Part shown: positions 32,353 through 40,372 of the stretch, in pieces
Layout: the number at the start of each line of letters is the position of its first letter
Numbering within the stretch: position 1 is the first letter of the stretch
Source: JBCBAP01 sp038532435
GTDB lineage: Bacteria; Pseudomonadota; Alphaproteobacteria; Rhodobacterales; Rhodobacteraceae
Direction: 5' to 3'
Length of the DNA stretch: 51,156 bases
NCBI GenBank assembly: GCA_038532435.1
Contig: JBCBAP010000022.1
Span: forward strand, 1 to 51,156
The notes under the pieces: generated by a model
Told to the model about the DNA's origin: nothing
Databases searched by the model: none
Seen by the model: the letters and a program-made list of their open reading frames with translations, nothing else
Made by a program: the position numbers and the translations under genes

Positions 32353-33503
32353 TCTACTATGAACAGATGAACGCACGGCCCGCGCCAACGGGCCTGAGCA
32401 AGCTGCTCCACATCCACTGGGCGCTCGTTCTGCTGATCACCGCCGTCGCCTGCATCGGCTTTCTGATGCTCTATTCCGTCGCGGGCGGATCCCTCGATCC
32501 CTGGGCGCAGAGCCAGATGATCCGCTTCGGCATGGGCATGGCGGTGATGTTCATCGTGGCGCTCATCCATATCGGCTTCTGGCGGCGCGTGTCCCTCTTG
32601 GCTTATCTGGGCGCGCTCGGCCTCCTCGTCGCCGTGGAGTTCATCGGCACCGTGGGCATGGGCGCGCAGCGCTGGATCGACCTCGGCTTCATGCGCCTCC
32701 AACCCTCTGAAGTGATGAAGGTCGCCCTCGTGATGATCCTCGCGGCCTATTATGACTGGCTCGAGCCGGAGAAGGTGTCGCGCCCGTTCTGGGTGATCAT
32801 CCCTCTCGTCCTCACCGCCGTGCCTGTAAGCCTCGTGCTCATGCAACCGGACCTCGGCACATCGATCCTTCTGGTGCTGGGTGCCGGAGTGATCATGTTT
32901 CTCGCGGGCGTGAGCTGGTGGTACTTCGGTTCCGCAATTGCGGGAGGGGTCGGGCTGGTCACCGCGGTGCTGACGTCGAAGGGCACCCCGTGGCAGATCC
33001 TGAAGGACTACCAGTACCGCCGGATCGAGACCTTCCTCAATCCGGAGCTCGACCCGCTCGGCGCAGGCTACCACATCACCCAATCAAAGATCGCGCTTGG
33101 CTCCGGCGGGATCTCCGGCCGCGGGCTGATGGAGGGCACCCAGTCCCGGCTCAACTTCCTGCCGGAAAAGCACACGGATTTCATCTTCACCACCCTGGCC
33201 GAGGAGTTCGGCCTGATCGGCGGCGTGACCCTGCTTTCGCTCTACGCGCTCATCATCCTGTTCTGCACGCTCTCCGCCCTGCAGAACCGGGACCGGTTCG
33301 GCGCACTGCTGACAGCGGGGCTTGCCACCACCTTCTTCTTTTTCTTCGCGGTCAACATGTCGATGGTCATGGGCCTCGCCCCGGTCGTCGGCGTGCCGCT
33401 GCCTCTGGTCAGCTATGGCGGCTCGGCGATGCTGGTCCTGCTCGGCGCGTTCGGGCTCATACAGTCGGCGCACATCCACCGCCCCCGGGGTCCCGCCCGG
33501 TGA
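32349..33503 (+). CDS. rodA: Rod shape-determining protein RodA (SEDS glycosyltransferase)
   Basis: 384 aa multi-helix SEDS protein that polymerises lipid II glycan strands together with PBP2. Motifs: GAQRWIDLGFMRLQPSEVMKVALV, LVLMQPDLGTSILLVLGAG with the essential Asp, QSKIALGSGGISGRGLMEGTQS, FLPEKHTDFIFTTLAEEFGLIGG and VGVPLPLVSYGGSAML. Overlaps mrdA by ATGA and the next gene by GTGA. Confidence 0.96.
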   Translation: MIYYEQMNARPAPTGLSKLLHIHWALVLLITAVACIGFLMLYSVAGGSLDPWAQSQMIRFGMGMAVMFIVALIHIGFWRRVSLLAYLGALGLLVAVEFIGTVGMGAQRWIDLGFMRLQPSEVMKVALVMILAAYYDWLEPEKVSRPFWVIIPLVLTAVPVSLVLMQPDLGTSILLVLGAGVIMFLAGVSWWYFGSAIAGGVGLVTAVLTSKGTPWQILKDYQYRRIETFLNPELDPLGAGYHITQSKIALGSGGISGRGLMEGTQSRLNFLPEKHTDFIFTTLAEEFGLIGGVTLLSLYALIILFCTLSALQNRDRFGALLTAGLATTFFFFFAVNMSMVMGLAPVVGVPLPLVSYGGSAMLVLLGAFGLIQSAHIHRPRGPAR

Positions 33504-34432
33504 TCAATGTGCTGTTCTCGGCGGGTGCGGGACAGTGGGATGCCTACCGGGCACCCCTGACCGAAGCGCTGGAGGACGCAGGCCTTCCCGCCCGGATCGC
33601 CCCGGACATGGCACCGGAGGATGTGGACTACATCGTCTACTCCCCCGCGAGCGGCGTCACCGATTTCGCCGCCTTCCCCCGCCTGCGCGCGGTTCTGAGC
33701 CTCTGGGCGGGGGTGGAGCGGATCGTCGGCAACCCCACGCTCACGGTGCCGCTTACCCGGATGGTCGATGATGGTCTGCGGGAGGGGATGGTTGAATGGG
33801 TGACCGGGCACGTCCTGCGCCACCATCTCGGCCTCGACCGGCATGTCGCGACCCAGGACGGCACCTGGTTGGAGGGCTCTGTTCCCCCGCTCGCCCGACA
33901 CCGGACGGTCGCCATCCTCGGTCTCGGCGCTCTCGGCCAGGCCTGCGCAACCGCACTCGCGGGGCTGAACTTCCGGGTTCTGGGGTGGAGCCGGACCGGG
34001 GCCACGCTGCCTGGGGCGGAAACCCACGCCGGGCCCGAGGGCCTTGCCCATGTGCTCTCCCGGGCGGAGATCCTGATCCTGCTCCTGCCCGAAACCCCCG
34101 CCACCACCAACCTCATGAACGCCGAGCGGCTCGCGCTCCTGCCCCCGGGTGCGGTGATCATCAATCCGGGCCGCGGACCGCTCATCGATGATGATGCGCT
34201 CCTCGCGGCCCTCGAACGGGGCCACCTGGCCCACGTGACACTCGACGTCTTCCGGCAAGAGCCGCTGCCGCCCGGGCATCCGTTCTGGGCCCACCCCAGC
34301 GTGACCGTGACACCCCACATTGCCTCCGCAACGCGGGAGGACACCGCGTCGCGCATCATCGCGGACAACATCTCCCGGGACCAGAAGGGCGCGCAGATGC
34401 GCTTCCTCGTGGACCGGAGCCTCGGCTATTGA
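33500..34432 (+). CDS. ghrA: Glyoxylate/hydroxypyruvate reductase A-like D-2-hydroxyacid dehydrogenase
   Basis: 310 aa. NAD(P)-binding VAILGLGALGQACATALAGL, then RGPLIDDDALLAALE, DVFRQEPLPPGHPFW and the catalytic His in VTVTPHIASATRED. Size and the LWAGVERIV segment fit the GhrA subgroup, reducing glyoxylate and hydroxypyruvate. The start is GTG 33500, overlapping the rodA TGA as GTGA. Its location at the end of the cell-shape operon is probably conserved transcriptional linkage and not a cell-wall role. Confidence 0.9.
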   Translation: MINVLFSAGAGQWDAYRAPLTEALEDAGLPARIAPDMAPEDVDYIVYSPASGVTDFAAFPRLRAVLSLWAGVERIVGNPTLTVPLTRMVDDGLREGMVEWVTGHVLRHHLGLDRHVATQDGTWLEGSVPPLARHRTVAILGLGALGQACATALAGLNFRVLGWSRTGATLPGAETHAGPEGLAHVLSRAEILILLLPETPATTNLMNAERLALLPPGAVIINPGRGPLIDDDALLAALERGHLAHVTLDVFRQEPLPPGHPFWAHPSVTVTPHIASATREDTASRIIADNISRDQKGAQMRFLVDRSLGY

Positions 34433-34680
34433 TCCAGGACGGGGAGATCGAGGCGGCCATCCGGGTCCGCGCCGCGGCACGCCCCACCAGCTTCTGCCCC
34501 TCGGAAATCGCCCGCGCCCTGGCGGAGGACTGGCGCCCGCTGATGCCCGAGATCCGCCGGGTCGCCGCCCGGATGCAAGCGGACGGCAACCTCACCGCAA
34601 CCCAGCGCGGCACCCCCGTCATCGCCGATGAAGCACGCGGCCCGATCCGCCTCCAGCGCCCGCCTCCACCCCCAGCCTGA
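34429..34680 (+). CDS. DUF3253 family protein
   Basis: 83 aa. The family core is clear: FCPSEIARALAEDWRPLMPEIRRVAARMQADGNL and the end GPIRL. It is a small winged-helix-like domain of unknown function. The start is TTG 34429, overlapping the ghrA stop as TTGA; no other in-frame start is available before the domain. Last gene of the run. Confidence 0.85.
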   Translation: MIQDGEIEAAIRVRAAARPTSFCPSEIARALAEDWRPLMPEIRRVAARMQADGNLTATQRGTPVIADEARGPIRLQRPPPPPA

Positions 34681-34880
34681 TCACCCAGGCCCCTATCCCA
34701 AGCGCTCATATCGCCGCCTGACCTCCCATGACCTCAGGGCTATCCTCCGGAGCGTCTCAACCCGTTAAACCACACAAAACACCGCACTCACCAACGTCAA
34801 AACACAGATAGGTCCACCGGCAGCACCGACCGTCCGTGAGAGCCCCCAAAGGGCTATATCTCGACAAAGGCGCCCCACCT

Positions 34881-34913
34881 CTTCTCGTGGCCCCAAATAT
34901 CCCCGCCAGAGGC
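34881..34913. repeat. Intergenic repeat, copy 1 (GGCCCCAAATATCCCCGCC)
   Basis: CTTCTCGTGGCCCC, AAATATCCCCGCC, AGAGGC. It aligns with the copy at 35161-35192 with only a few differences, in the same orientation, 280 nt apart. Read on the minus strand it is GGCGGGGATATTTGGGGCC. Confidence 0.7.
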
Positions 34914-35160
34914 ATCCAGCCCCACCTGCTCCGGACGATCACAAACCGCGACTCCCCAATTCAGCGTGGCCATACGGCCCCGGGGGCAGACCAACCCGAT
35001 CATCCCGTGACACAGCAGCGACATGTCCAAAAGCACCACGTTCAAACCGACGGAGCCCCCGAAACCACCGAAGAGCGACCAATGGGCCCACACCCCATCA
35101 GAACATGCCCCACACCCTGTCCGGACCACCCGGCCAAAAAACCCGTGCCACTGCCCATCA

Positions 35161-35192
35161 TTCTTCTGGCCCCAAATATCCCCGCCGGAGGC
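35161..35192. repeat. Intergenic repeat, copy 2 (GGCCCCAAATATCCCCGCC)
   Basis: TTCTTCTGGCCCC, AAATATCCCCGCC, GGAGGC. The central TGGCCCCAAATATCCCCGCC is identical in both copies here. When read through on the minus strand it encodes PPAGIFGA, a tail I recall from hypothetical proteins of roseobacters, which suggests a genome-wide repeat; that needs a genome count. Confidence 0.7.
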
Positions 35193-35336
35193 TCCCCACC
35201 TCTCAAACGGCAGAACCTCCGAACTGCCCTCGGATCGTACGCCACGGGCGCGGGTGGGGGGCGGGCGGGCGGGGCCACCGCCCGTCAGGGCAAATCCCCG
35301 GCTTCATCCTCGCCCGAACGCCCGATCTCTACTCCA

Positions 35337-36131
35337 CTATTTCAGGATCGGCGGCTTGCTCGGATCGCTGCCAGGGGCCTGGGGTGCCTCCCGCGCCGGG
35401 GTGTGCAACTTGGGCAGGTCGAAGCGGAGGCCGACCCGGGTGAGCCCCTCCATGATCCGCCCGTCCGGCTCCGGGAACAGCACGTCGATCTGCCCCGCCT
35501 CGAGGCCGGACAGGTGCAGCGCCTCGTTGACGGCGAGCGCGATGGCCCGCTGCGCACCCTCCGGCGCGCCGATGAAGGCAAGCGCGTGGGACCGCGCACC
35601 ACCCTCATAGACAACGCCCGTCAGCCAGGCCGCCTCCGCGAGACCGCCCATAGTGGCGAGCTTCTGGTCGAGCGCGGTCAGAAGCGCCTCGGGCAATCCC
35701 TTCGGCGGCTCCAGCCGGGTGATCCGGCCCTCACCGATCGCCGGCCCGTCTCGCAGGAGCCCGCCGAGCCAGTCGACGCTTTCGGGCGGCACGATGGTTT
35801 CCCCGTCCGGCACACCGAGGTTCAGAGCAATGCCGTGCCCGCTTCCGCGCAGCATCTCCACCACCCGCCGCCCGGGCAGCGCCGCGTAGGGCGTCACGCC
35901 GCCGATGAAGGCTGCCATGCGGGCATCCTGGTCGAAGGCGAGGATCAGCGGGACGGAGGAGGTGTCCATCACGACCGGCACGATCCGGTCCCCCTTCGGC
36001 TCCTCCTCCAGCACAATGAATAGCTCCGAGTCCGCGAGGCGTTCGTGAAACGCAAGGCGCGCCCGATCATCATCCGGTGCGGCGAGAAGCGCCTGATGCG
36101 CCTGATCGAGCGGTGTTGTTTCGTCTGACAT
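35337..36131 (-). CDS. SseB N-terminal domain protein
   Basis: 264 aa. The N-terminal half fits the SseB domain: LDQAHQALLAAPDDDRARLAFHERLADSELFIVLEEE, then VPLILAFDQDARMAAFIGGVTPYAALPGRRVVEMLRG, which resembles the family's A-F-T-S/D-x-x-R-L core. The C-terminal half ends in a Pro-rich tail. Family function is poorly defined (a tolerance or enhanced-serine-sensitivity link for E. coli SseB is not informative here). Start at 36131 has AGGGG 1-5 nt upstream, a tight spacing; an in-frame GTG-type start upstream is possible. Confidence 0.75.
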   Translation of the reverse strand: MSDETTPLDQAHQALLAAPDDDRARLAFHERLADSELFIVLEEEPKGDRIVPVVMDTSSVPLILAFDQDARMAAFIGGVTPYAALPGRRVVEMLRGSGHGIALNLGVPDGETIVPPESVDWLGGLLRDGPAIGEGRITRLEPPKGLPEALLTALDQKLATMGGLAEAAWLTGVVYEGGARSHALAFIGAPEGAQRAIALAVNEALHLSGLEAGQIDVLFPEPDGRIMEGLTRVGLRFDLPKLHTPAREAPQAPGSDPSKPPILK

Positions 36132-36219
36132 CCCCTGGTCCCCGGGCTCCGGCTGCGGCGCGTCATCACCTACACGGACCACCGCCGGTTTCAAGGGGGC
36201 CGGCGGTCTCGGGCGCAGC

Positions 36220-36762
36220 TTAGCCTGCGCCTGCCGCCTCGATCTCTTCGCGGGTCTGGCGGGTCAGCGGCGCGGTGTCGATTTCGCGAAACGGGGTGAT
36301 AAAACCGGACACGACCGCCCACCCCCGCGCCAGATCCGTGAGGGTCGAGGTAAACCGATGCGGCCGGTCCCGGGGGATGTTGAACAGCTTCTGGGACAGG
36401 TCCGCCGGATCGTCCGCGTCGTTCCAGCTTGCATTGAGGGACTTCGTGAGCACGCCCAAGGCACAGAAATCATGCGGTGCAGCGGTCGATCTGGGTTGCA
36501 GATGGTCCACCTCCCGCCCCATCGCGGCCCGCGGGTGCACCGCCGAGTAAGCGCTGCGATAGGCGGTATAGGCGGGCCGGACATAGACCGTCGCCCAATC
36601 CTTCCGCACGAAGACAAAGGCGTTGGAAAGCTGCCGGGAGCCGATGCGGTAGATCCTGACCGAGGGAAGCAGCATGTCGATCTGCCCGATTGTCGGTGCG
36701 GGCCAACTGATGCCCTGGTGCCGCATCATCGCGCCGTACTGGCGCGCCGTGAACCGTCCCAT
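36220..36762 (-). CDS. Uncharacterised protein with a DH...N motif
   Basis: 180 aa, family not recognised. No signal peptide or membrane helix. The middle reads AMGREVDHLQPRSTAAPHDFCALGVLTKSLNASWN (residues 80-114), where D86-H87 and a downstream N resemble the core of HNH/ENDO VII-type nucleases (E/D-x-D-H-x-x-P-R-S ... L ... N), without the zinc CxxC. FVFVRKDWATVYVRPAYTAYRS precedes it. Nuclease activity is only a suggestion. ATG 36762 has GGAAGGGC upstream. The gene stands alone between sseB-like and the glycosylase gene. Confidence 0.6.
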   Translation of the reverse strand: MGRFTARQYGAMMRHQGISWPAPTIGQIDMLLPSVRIYRIGSRQLSNAFVFVRKDWATVYVRPAYTAYRSAYSAVHPRAAMGREVDHLQPRSTAAPHDFCALGVLTKSLNASWNDADDPADLSQKLFNIPRDRPHRFTSTLTDLARGWAVVSGFITPFREIDTAPLTRQTREEIEAAGAG

Positions 36763-36832
36763 GCCCTTCCTCCACTCTTTTCCGGAACCCTAGCATGACC
36801 CGCCCAACAGATGGGTGATAATCCGGGCGCGC

Positions 36833-37462
36833 TCAGTCCCCGGTGAGCTCCTGCACCCTCGCCTGCAGCACCGGCACCAAGTCTGCCTCGAACCAGGGAT
36901 TGCGTTTCAGCCAGGCGGTGTTGCGCCATGAGGGATGCGGCAGGCAGAGCGCCCGGGGCCAGTGGGTGCGCCAGTCGGCCACTGTCGCCGTCACCCCGCC
37001 CTGCGCGGCTGCCCCCAGGTGCCACTTCTGCGCATAGCCCCCGATCAGGAGGACGAGCGCCACCTGTGGCATCGCCGCCATGACCTCCGTCCGCCATGTG
37101 GCCGCACAGACCTTTGGCGGCGGCAGGTCTGATCCTTTCGCGTCATACCCCGGAAAGCAGAAGGCCATGGGGGCAATCGCGAACTTCGTTCGGTCGTAGA
37201 ACCGGTCCCGGTCCACCCCCAGCCAGCGGCGCAGCCGGTCGCCGGACGGGTCGTCGAAAGGGATGCCGCTCGCATCCACCCGGGCGCCCGGCGCCTGTCC
37301 CGCGATCAGGATGGGGGCTTTGTCCGACAGCCAGACCACCGGGCGCGGTGCGTGCCCCGTCGCCGTTCCCGCGAACCGCTCCGCGCAGATCCGGCAGTCC
37401 CGGATCCGCCCGGCCAGTGCCTCGAGCTCCGTCACGAACCGGCCGCCAAAGGGCAATAGCAT
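36833..37462 (-). CDS. Uracil-DNA glycosylase superfamily protein with FeS-cluster cysteines
   Basis: 209 aa. Superfamily motif A ILIAGQAPGARVDASGIPFDDPSGDRL and motif B-like LPHPSWRNTAWLKRNPWF. Four cysteines spaced as in FeS-containing families: C23 and C26 (DCRICAERF), C102 (MAFCFPGYD) and C119 (PPPKVCAATW). The family-4 enzymes with this layout remove uracil from DNA; here HPSWRN replaces the usual HPS/HPA loop, so specificity is open. ATG 37462 is used; GTG 37435 (VTELEALAG) may be the real start, as neither has a good Shine-Dalgarno. Divergent from nhaA. Confidence 0.82.
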   Translation of the reverse strand: MLLPFGGRFVTELEALAGRIRDCRICAERFAGTATGHAPRPVVWLSDKAPILIAGQAPGARVDASGIPFDDPSGDRLRRWLGVDRDRFYDRTKFAIAPMAFCFPGYDAKGSDLPPPKVCAATWRTEVMAAMPQVALVLLIGGYAQKWHLGAAAQGGVTATVADWRTHWPRALCLPHPSWRNTAWLKRNPWFEADLVPVLQARVQELTGD

Positions 37463-37525
37463 TTGAACTCGTGCATGGCATTCCGTAAGGGATGTGAAAC
37501 CACGCGACGTAGAAGAGGGATTGTC

Positions 37526-38773
37526 ATGTACCGTGTCTGGAACTTCCTTTCGGAGTACTCCCTCCTTCTCATCATGGGGGCGCTGATCGCCCTGGTGTGG
37601 GCCAACACCGATTATGACAGCTACCATCATCTGATCGAGGCGACCATCTGGGACTATGCCCCCATCGGGCATTACCATGACGGACACCGCACCCTGACCG
37701 TACACTACCTGATCAACGACATGCTGATGGCACTGTTCTTCGCCATCGCGGGCAAGGAAGTGTGGGAGGCGGTGATCCTCAAGGACGGCTCGCTGCGCGG
37801 GCGCAAGGCGGTGACCCCGCTGATCGCGACCTCCGGCGGCATGTTCGGGCCCATCGCAGTCTATCTGGGTCTCGCGGCCATCATGGGAACGGACACCTAT
37901 CAGGCGGTGGCCAACGGCTGGGCGATCCCGACCGCAACCGACATCGCGTTCTCCTACCTGATCGGGCGCCTCATCTTTGGCGCGACCCACCCGGCGGTGG
38001 GCTTTCTGCTGCTGCTCGCCATCGCCGATGACGCGGCGGGGCTGATCATCCTGGCGGTCTTCTACCCCTCCGGCGAGCTTGCGCCGGAGTGGCTGCTGCT
38101 CTCTTTCGGGGCAGCGGGCCTCGCCTATCTTCTGGCGAACTGGCTGCCCCGCCGCCTCGACCGGCACAAGCAGGACCGCCCGAACTCCACCTGGGTACGG
38201 TCCACCTTCGGCGGCCTTCCCTATGTGATCGGCGGCTGCATTTCCTGGTACGGTTTCATGCGCGCGGGCATCCACCCTGCGCTCGGCCTGCTGCCGATCA
38301 TCCCCGCGATCCCCCATGCGGACCGGGCGTTCGGCATCTTCGCCGAGGCGGAGAAGCATCTGACGGACCTGCTCAACACGATCGAGCATGCGCTGAAGGA
38401 TTCCGTCGAGGTGATCCTGTTCCTCTTCGGTCTCGCCAACGCGGGCATCGCCTTCTCCACGATCGGGGACGCGACCTGGCTGGTGCTCGCAGGCCTTCTG
38501 ATCGGAAAGCCCGTCGGCATCTGGTTCATGGGCTGGCTCGCCGCGCGACCGTTGCAGTTGGGCCTGCCGGAGGGGATGAAGACGTCCGACCTCTTCGTCC
38601 TCGGCTCCATCGCCGGGATCGGCTTCACGGTCTCGCTCTTCATCTCCGGTGTCGCCTTCGGCCCCGGGCCGGTGCAGGACGCGGCGAAGATGGGCGCGCT
38701 TCTCTCCTTCGCCTCCGCGATCATCGCCTTCGGCGCGGCCCGCGTCTTTGGCGTGGACAAGCGGGCGGACTGA
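37526..38773 (+). CDS. nhaA: Na+/H+ antiporter NhaA
   Basis: 415 aa, 11-12 membrane helices. It exchanges protons for sodium at the inner membrane. Key aspartates: PTATDIAFSYLIGRL (helix IV) and LLAIADDAAGLIILAVFY (helix V). HPALGLLPIIPAIPHAD and FVLGSIAGIGFTVSLFISGVAFG are also family motifs. The first loop is unusually His-rich (YDSYHHLIEATIWDYAPIGHYHDGHRTLTVHYL). ATG 37526 has AGAGGGA upstream. Fits a marine or saline life style. Confidence 0.94.
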   Translation: MYRVWNFLSEYSLLLIMGALIALVWANTDYDSYHHLIEATIWDYAPIGHYHDGHRTLTVHYLINDMLMALFFAIAGKEVWEAVILKDGSLRGRKAVTPLIATSGGMFGPIAVYLGLAAIMGTDTYQAVANGWAIPTATDIAFSYLIGRLIFGATHPAVGFLLLLAIADDAAGLIILAVFYPSGELAPEWLLLSFGAAGLAYLLANWLPRRLDRHKQDRPNSTWVRSTFGGLPYVIGGCISWYGFMRAGIHPALGLLPIIPAIPHADRAFGIFAEAEKHLTDLLNTIEHALKDSVEVILFLFGLANAGIAFSTIGDATWLVLAGLLIGKPVGIWFMGWLAARPLQLGLPEGMKTSDLFVLGSIAGIGFTVSLFISGVAFGPGPVQDAAKMGALLSFASAIIAFGAARVFGVDKRAD

Positions 38774-39299
38774 TCTGGACCTGCGCCTTCTGACCGGGAT
38801 CCGGGCCGGGGACCTCCCGGCGCTCAGGGACCATATGCGGCGCGCCCGCGTCGAGACCTACGGCGCACTGATCCCCCCGACCGGGCTGAGCCGGATGCTG
38901 CATCCTCTCGGGAGTGCGGATCTCGGCGGGCTTGCGACGGACGGCGGCTTCATCAGCCTGTGGGAGGATGAAGCCCCGGTCGGTGTTGCGGCCTGGGAGG
39001 CCGCGGACGCGCTGTTGCGCATCAACCACATCTCCGTCCGCAAGGCCCGGCAGCGGCGCGGCACCGGTCGGCGCCTGCTCTCCGCCACCCTGAGGTCCGC
39101 CCCGGCGGAGGCACGGGTGGAGGTGACGGTGCTGCGTGCCGCCGCGGGCGCGCACGCGTTCTTCCTCGCCTGCGGGTTTGTCGAGGATGATGCGACGGTC
39201 CACGCGCTCGCACCGGGCCACGTGCTTCCCGCAACGATCCTGTCGGGCCCGGTGTCCGGGATCCGCACGCGGCTGGCAGACCTTTCCGCGGGGCGCTAG
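38748..39299 (+). CDS. GNAT family N-acetyltransferase
   Basis: About 175-183 aa. GNAT fold: RLLTGIRAGDLPALRDHMRRAR first strand/helix, INHISVRKARQRRGTGRRLLSATL with the acetyl-CoA loop R-x-x-G-x-G/R, VLRAAAGAHAFFLACGFVEDDATVHAL as the last conserved strand. Start uncertain: no ATG or GTG fits; TTG 38748 overlaps nhaA by 26 nt, and CTG 38775 lies 1 nt after the nhaA stop and would give LDLRLLTG. Its stop and that of the convergent DUF1801 gene share the tetramer CTAG. Confidence 0.78.
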   Translation: MAWTSGRTDLDLRLLTGIRAGDLPALRDHMRRARVETYGALIPPTGLSRMLHPLGSADLGGLATDGGFISLWEDEAPVGVAAWEAADALLRINHISVRKARQRRGTGRRLLSATLRSAPAEARVEVTVLRAAAGAHAFFLACGFVEDDATVHALAPGHVLPATILSGPVSGIRTRLADLSAGR

Positions 39300-39715
39300 G
39301 CCCGGGCGACCTCCTTGAGGTGATAGGTCAGAGCGCGCCCGATCACGATGCGCAGCGGCTCTTCCGGCAACGCCTCCGGATCATCGAAGAGAAGCGCCCG
39401 CGTTCCTTCCACAATGAAGGTGCCCGGAAACATCTCCTGCGCTTCCGCAATCACGCTGGTCTGGCAATGGGCGTAAAGGGCAAATCCGCCCGTGCGGGGC
39501 ACGCCGAGCCGCAGGGTCGTCCCAGATTTCGTCTCCGGCGTGAGGTAGGACGGCTGGCCCCACCGCAACGCCTCCTCGATGCGCCCGACCTCCGGCCGCA
39601 GCGCAGCCGTATCGAGGATGAGGTGGCGCAGACGCAGCAGCCCCGGCTGCGCACCCGGGGGAAACGCAGCGAAGGCGTCGCGGACACCGGGGTGGGCGAT
39701 GTCGTCGATGCTCAT
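39296..39715 (-). CDS. DUF1801 domain protein
   Basis: 139 aa. DUF1801 (YdhG-like) features: MLRLRHLILDTAALRPEVGRIEEALRWGQPSYLT-type core (LRLRHLILD, EALRWGQPSYL), LRLGVPRTGGFALYAHCQTSVI, and a C-terminal helix. Function unknown. It overlaps the upstream GNAT gene by 4 nt and, tail to tail, the plus-strand GNAT gene by 4 nt. Confidence 0.85.
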   Translation of the reverse strand: MSIDDIAHPGVRDAFAAFPPGAQPGLLRLRHLILDTAALRPEVGRIEEALRWGQPSYLTPETKSGTTLRLGVPRTGGFALYAHCQTSVIAEAQEMFPGTFIVEGTRALLFDDPEALPEEPLRIVIGRALTYHLKEVARA

Positions 39716-40179
39716 GCGGGCGCCAGCAGGAAGCGTTTGTGCACACGGCCGTCGAGATGGCGCACGGTCCGGAACCCGATCGAATCGTAGAAGGCGAGAC
39801 CCGCCGCGTTGTCCTCACCGATCGGAGCATAGATATCCGGCAACCCCGCCTCCGCCGCCGCAACCCGCGTGCGGACAAAGAGCGTCCGCCCCACGCCACT
39901 CCGAAATGCCTGCGGGGCGATATGGGTGCCGATGATCCCGCACCCTTCGGGCACCCCATAGTCATTGCCATCGCTCGCCCGCTTGAGGGCCTGGAAGCCC
40001 ATCGCCCGTCCCGTATTGTCCCGGGCAAGCAGGCAGACAATGTGATCCGGATGGGTGATGTAGCGGTTGCGGGCGAAGTCGGGGTCCCCGGGCTCCGTGC
40101 GGTTGCCCACGACACGAAGCGCGATCAGGACCGAGCTGATCGCATCGGCATCATCGACAGTTGCAGCGGCGATTTGCAT
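39712..40179 (-). CDS. GNAT family N-acetyltransferase
   Basis: 155 aa. GNAT motifs: HIVCLLARDNTGRAMGFQALK, GIIGTHIAPQAFRSGVGRTLFVRTRVAAAEAGL (acetyl-CoA loop R-S-G-V-G-R) and GEDNAAGLAFYDSIGFRTV. ATG 40179 has GGGAGG 5 nt upstream; a GTG two codons earlier is less likely. Co-transcribed with the DUF1801 gene through a 4-nt overlap. Confidence 0.88.
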   Translation of the reverse strand: MQIAAATVDDADAISSVLIALRVVGNRTEPGDPDFARNRYITHPDHIVCLLARDNTGRAMGFQALKRASDGNDYGVPEGCGIIGTHIAPQAFRSGVGRTLFVRTRVAAAEAGLPDIYAPIGEDNAAGLAFYDSIGFRTVRHLDGRVHKRFLLAPA

Positions 40180-40372
40180 CCGCACCTCCCGTAAGAAGGC
40201 CAGTGTACCGCAAACCGGGCCGGAGCCCTACCCGTGATCGCGTCCGCAGCGGAACGGCCCAATTTTGCCCTTTCCCCGCCACTTCCGTATAGTTCACCCC
40301 ATGCTGGCGCTTAAGGCGCGGTTTACCCCTCTCCGGTAGGGACAGGGGTGTGGGGCAAGAACGGACCGGGGC

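Larger units (their letters stand above)
34681..35336. other. 656-nt gene-free block, G-poor on the plus strand
   Basis: No convincing gene in six frames. From about 34690 to 35240 the plus strand is rich in C and A and poor in G and T, unlike the neighbours; frames read across it are proline/arginine or glycine-rich and look accidental. It contains two copies of a roughly 30-nt repeat (34881 and 35161). A non-coding RNA from the minus strand cannot be excluded, but no known RNA signature (SRP, 6S, tmRNA, RNase P) was found. Confidence 0.6.

Noticed and set aside
34681..35336. SRP RNA, 6S RNA or tmRNA in the long intergenic block
   Set aside because: None of the conserved cores (for example the SRP GGAAGGAAGCAGCC-type loop) was found on either strand.
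34836..36023. 395-codon plus-strand frame over the gene-free block and the sseB-like gene
   Set aside because: Composition is Pro/Arg-rich, no domain, and its second half is antisense to a gene with family motifs.
37463..38389. Long antisense frame across nhaA joined to the glycosylase gene
   Set aside because: The part overlapping nhaA is Arg/Gly/Asp-rich without motif and the glycosylase domain starts at 37462; upstream extension is a GC-driven shadow.
40325..40350. JUMPstart/ops-like element ahead of kpsT (CCGGTAGGGACAGG)
   Set aside because: Only the short GGTAG stretch resembles the ops core; RfaH-dependent ops sites are typical of enterobacteria and the match is too weak.
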